From: CAWAYH01 sp963786195
Lineage (GTDB): Bacteria; Acidobacteriota; Vicinamibacteria; Vicinamibacterales; 2-12-FULL-66-21
DNA length: 64,000 bases
Direction of reading: 5' to 3'
Assembly (NCBI GenBank): GCA_963786195.1
Contig: CAWAYH010000001.1
Coordinates: 1-64,000, forward strand
The first letter of the stretch is position 1, and the number at the start of each line of letters is the position of its first letter. A program made the translations under genes and the position numbers. The notes beneath the pieces were generated by a model. That model ran no database searches, had not been told where the DNA came from, and saw only the letters and a program-made list of their open reading frames with translations. Positions 61,744-64,000 of this stretch are shown here, one piece after another.

Positions 61744-62438
61744 CAGAAAGTCAGCGTCGCGCGCACGTTGATCGGGACGGAGAAGAACTTGTGTTCTACC
61801 GGATCGTCGAAGCGATTCCAGCCGAACTTGATCGATAACTCGACGCCGATGGGGCCGGACGTGACGCCGCCTCCCCCTTCTGCGAAGTATCGGCGGCCGT
61901 CGGCCTGATCGCTCTTCACGCGGCCGAATCCTCCCACGACGAACGCGAAGCTGCCGAGACCCCAGCCGGGCGAGAGATCGGCGACGAAGACGCCGGCACC
62001 CAGGTCGTACGCGCGCGCATTGGTCAGCGTGTATTCGTCGATCGGCCCAGGGCCGCTGATGTTCACGCGGATATCCGGCAGCCCCTCGATGCTGCCGCGG
62101 ATCCCGAGCGTCGGCCCGGTCTTCAAGCCGATCGGGTAGACGGTGATGCCGACACCTTGCGTGCGCCTGGTGAGCTCGATCACGTCGAAGGTCGTGCTGC
62201 CATCCTGCGAGATGTAGTCGTAGGGGTCTCCGCGCTGCGCCTCATCCACGTGCTGACCTGCGAAATCCGAGAGCGGATGATCGCCGAAGTGGAGCGGCTG
62301 GTTGTAGAGCCACGAGTAGTCCACCGTGACCCAGTGCCGTCGGGGCTTCGGCGGGTCATAGGTTTGAGCATCGGCAACCGCCGTCGCCAGTAGGACAACG
62401 ATGGCGGCGATCGTCAGCACCCTCCGGATTTGCAACAA
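61743..62438 (-). CDS. Outer-membrane beta-barrel-like protein
   Basis: A 231-residue exported protein: signal peptide (VLTIAAIVVLLATAVADAQ) and alternating beta strands (GVGITVYPIGLKTGPTLGIRG, GSFAFVVGGFGRVKS, GVELSIKFGWNRF) ending in VRATLTF, a terminal phenylalanine typical of outer-membrane barrels. First gene of the minus-strand operon with the small helical protein, amidase and hydrolase. Confidence 0.78.
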   Translation of the reverse strand: MLQIRRVLTIAAIVVLLATAVADAQTYDPPKPRRHWVTVDYSWLYNQPLHFGDHPLSDFAGQHVDEAQRGDPYDYISQDGSTTFDVIELTRRTQGVGITVYPIGLKTGPTLGIRGSIEGLPDIRVNISGPGPIDEYTLTNARAYDLGAGVFVADLSPGWGLGSFAFVVGGFGRVKSDQADGRRYFAEGGGGVTSGPIGVELSIKFGWNRFDDPVEHKFFSVPINVRATLTF

Positions 62439-62506
62439 GTGGTCCTCGCCCAGGGATCAATCCAGTGACCCGCCAGACGGGTCAACGAAACTACAATGTA
62501 CTCCAA

Positions 62507-63608
62507 GTGCCGCCCACCGTCCTTGCCGCCGTGATGCCGGCGCCGCGTCAGCCGATTGAGATTCGCGAATTCCCGCGGCCCGATCTCCCGCCGGGCGCGG
62601 CGCTGCTGCGCGTCGCGCGATCGGAAGTCTGCGGGACCGACGTGCACCTCTGGCACGGGCGCCTCGCCGGCGTTCCCTATCCGATTATTCCAGGACATGT
62701 GTCCGCGGGAGTGCTCGAGTCGATTCGCGGACCGCTGGTCGGGCTCGACGGATCGGCTCTGGCCGAAGGCGATCGCGCGGTGTTCTTCGACGTGCACCGG
62801 ACCTGCGGACGCTGTCGCGCCTGCACCGTCCAGCGGACGCCCACGCGGTGTGTGTCCCGACGCGTGTATGGCATCACGGATTCCGCGGCCGAGGGCCTGT
62901 TCGGCGGGTGGGCTCAATACGTGTACCTCGAGCCTGGCGTTGGCGTCGCCGTCCTGCCTGACTCGGTCACGTTCGAGGATTACATCGGTGGCGGCTGCGG
63001 TCTGCTGACGTCCGTGCACATCATCGAGCGCGCATCGCTCGTTCCTGGAGATACCGTCCTCGTACAGGGCGCGGGGGCCGTCGGGCTCTGCGCTGTTGCG
63101 CTCGCCCGGATCGCCGGCGCATCGACGATCTTCGTGATTGGCGCGCCGGCATCGCGGCTTGCGCTCGCGCGCGAGATGGGCGCGGACGAGGTGTTCGATC
63201 TGGAGTCCACCACGCCGGACGAACGGCTGGCGGCCGTCCGGGATCGTCACGCACGGCGACGGGGTCGACCTGGTCATCGAAGCCGCGGGCTCGCCGCGCG
63301 CGCTGGAGGAGGGCGTGACGCTCGTCCGAAACGGCGGACGCTATGTCGTGGCCGGGCATTACACGGACGTCGGGCCCAGCATGATAAACGCGCACCAGCA
63401 CATCACGCGAAAACACATCGAGATTCGCGGCTGCTGGGGGAGCGAGGCCGGCCACTTCCTGCGCGCGCTGAGCCTCCTCGACCGCCACGCCGCCCGCGTC
63501 CCGTTCCACGCCATCGGCGCGCGCCGCTATCCGCTCGCGTCACTCAATCAGGCGCTGAGCGATGCTGAAGCGATGGTCATAACCAAAGCGTTGGTGGATC
63601 CTTGGTAG
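62507..63608 (+). CDS. Zinc-dependent alcohol/sorbitol dehydrogenase-like protein, frameshifted
   Basis: A MDR-family enzyme of about 365 residues. The first frame has the catalytic zinc cysteine (EVCGTDVHLWHG), PIIPGHVSAGVLE, the structural zinc region CGRCRACTVQRTPTRC and the nucleotide fold VLVQGAGAVGLCAVALA. Near 63240 the sense moves to the next frame (DGVDLVIEAAGSPRALEEGV, GGRYVVAGHYTDVG) and ends at 63608. One indel joins them. I take GTG 62507 as start since conserved sequence follows; a -10-like TACAAT lies at 62492-62497. Substrate unknown. Confidence 0.8.
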
Positions 63609-63726
63609 TTCCAGGTTGTCGGTTGTCGGTTTTTGGTTTTTGGTTTCAGGCTTTTGGTTCTGAACCGAGAACCGAGAACCGGAACCGAAAACCAAAAACC
63701 GAAAACGAAGAACCGATAACCGATTA
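63609..63726. repeat. GGTTTTTGG/CCAAAAACC low-complexity inverted repeats
   Basis: GGTTTTT-type repeats (63629-63660) face AACCGAGAACC and CCAAAAACCGAAAAC repeats (63663-63715), so the two halves can pair into a long A/T-G/C stem. It separates the dehydrogenase from pyruvate kinase and may act as a bidirectional terminator-like structure. AT-richer than everything around it. Confidence 0.65.
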
Positions 63727-64000
63727 ATGAGGCATACCAAAATCGTCGCCACCGTCGGTCCAGCAAGCAACTCGCGCGAGGTGCTGCAGGCGCTGATTCT
63801 CGCCGGCGTCGACGTGTTCCGGCTCAACTTCTCGCACGGCACCCACGACGCCCACGCAGCGGTGTTCCACAGCATCCGTGAAGCGGCGAGCGCAACGAAA
63901 CGTCACGTCGCGATCATGCAGGACCTGAGCGGTCCGAAGATCCGGACCGGTGCCCTCGCCACGAGCGAGCCGCTGTCGTTGAAGGACGGCGACGAGCTCA
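63727..64000 (+). CDS. pyk: Pyruvate kinase, N-terminal fragment (runs off the window)
   Basis: The first 91 codons of pyruvate kinase: RHTKIVATVGPASNSREVLQ, then GVDVFRLNFSHGTHDAHA and IMQDLSGPKIRTG, which are the conserved opening, substrate-contact and K/Mg-binding segments. Converts phosphoenolpyruvate and ADP to pyruvate and ATP in glycolysis. The gene continues past base 64000. Confidence 0.95.
   Translation, partial: MRHTKIVATVGPASNSREVLQALILAGVDVFRLNFSHGTHDAHAAVFHSIREAASATKRHVAIMQDLSGPKIRTGALATSEPLSLKDGDEL

Overview
The window is about 65% GC and looks like a chromosome fragment from a soil-type Acidobacteriota, most likely the Vicinamibacteria lineage. The best lineage marker is an acidobacterial PadR regulator followed directly by an ADOP-type duplicated MacB/FtsX permease (2550-5518). 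It is supported by a TPR/YaiO outer-membrane protein with a HEAT-repeat partner, a WD40-like PD40 protein, paired M16 peptidases and many tightly packed small acidobacterial-style genes. This assignment is inference from gene content; no rRNA is present.

Layout. 1-2358 (minus): YaiO/TPR protein, HEAT protein and the start of a membrane protein in one overlapping operon. 2515-5518: PadR-ADOP pair. 5589-12018: a ragged stretch with a broken RNA methylase, a VOC protein, a PD40 protein, two broken membrane genes, a broken MtfA-like peptidase, a ParE/RelE-type toxin-antitoxin pair and a Sel1-like gene. 12068-30225: accessory island ending at a tRNA-Ala(GGC). 30315-41.4k: a ToxR-like regulator, a membrane-anchored methyltransferase, a MocR regulator, a MocA-like nucleotidyltransferase, a four-gene membrane/glycosyl-transfer operon, a cold-shock protein and an asparaginase. 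41.6-49.4k: secreted protein, AddB-like and AddA-like recombination proteins, DUF488. 49.6-57.6k: small zinc-ribbon proteins, DnaJ-like protein, DUF4870, Mrp, MFS transporter, M16 pair. 57.7-64k: quinone oxidoreductase, hydrolase/amidase operon, outer-membrane protein, zinc alcohol dehydrogenase and the start of pyruvate kinase.

The island is the most interesting part. It holds three relatives of one large serine recombinase: 12337-13683 (5'-truncated), 18966-20524 (one frameshift) and 28670-30187 (intact, its last codons running into the tRNA-Ala 3' end). The two full-length copies share the same upstream order: a G-rich inverted repeat, a small GCGGC hairpin, a long perfect inverted repeat with the motif GGCGTGARCRACC, a roughly 80-nt two-stem structure, a further hairpin, a ~60-aa acidic protein and then the recombinase. 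Copy 1 keeps the left part of this leader with nearly the same spacing. Cargo includes a Shedu (SduA) antiphage nuclease, a SLOG/phosphoribosyltransferase gene pair, an ACP-like protein lacking the carrier serine with a small partner, a sulfatase/5'-nucleotidase pair and a two-gene unit that I recall from mobile elements.

About fifteen genes carry single frameshifts that split otherwise well-conserved proteins, while 41.6-57.6k is almost free of them. Some or most may be assembly indels, so calls of gene decay should be held lightly until checked against reads.
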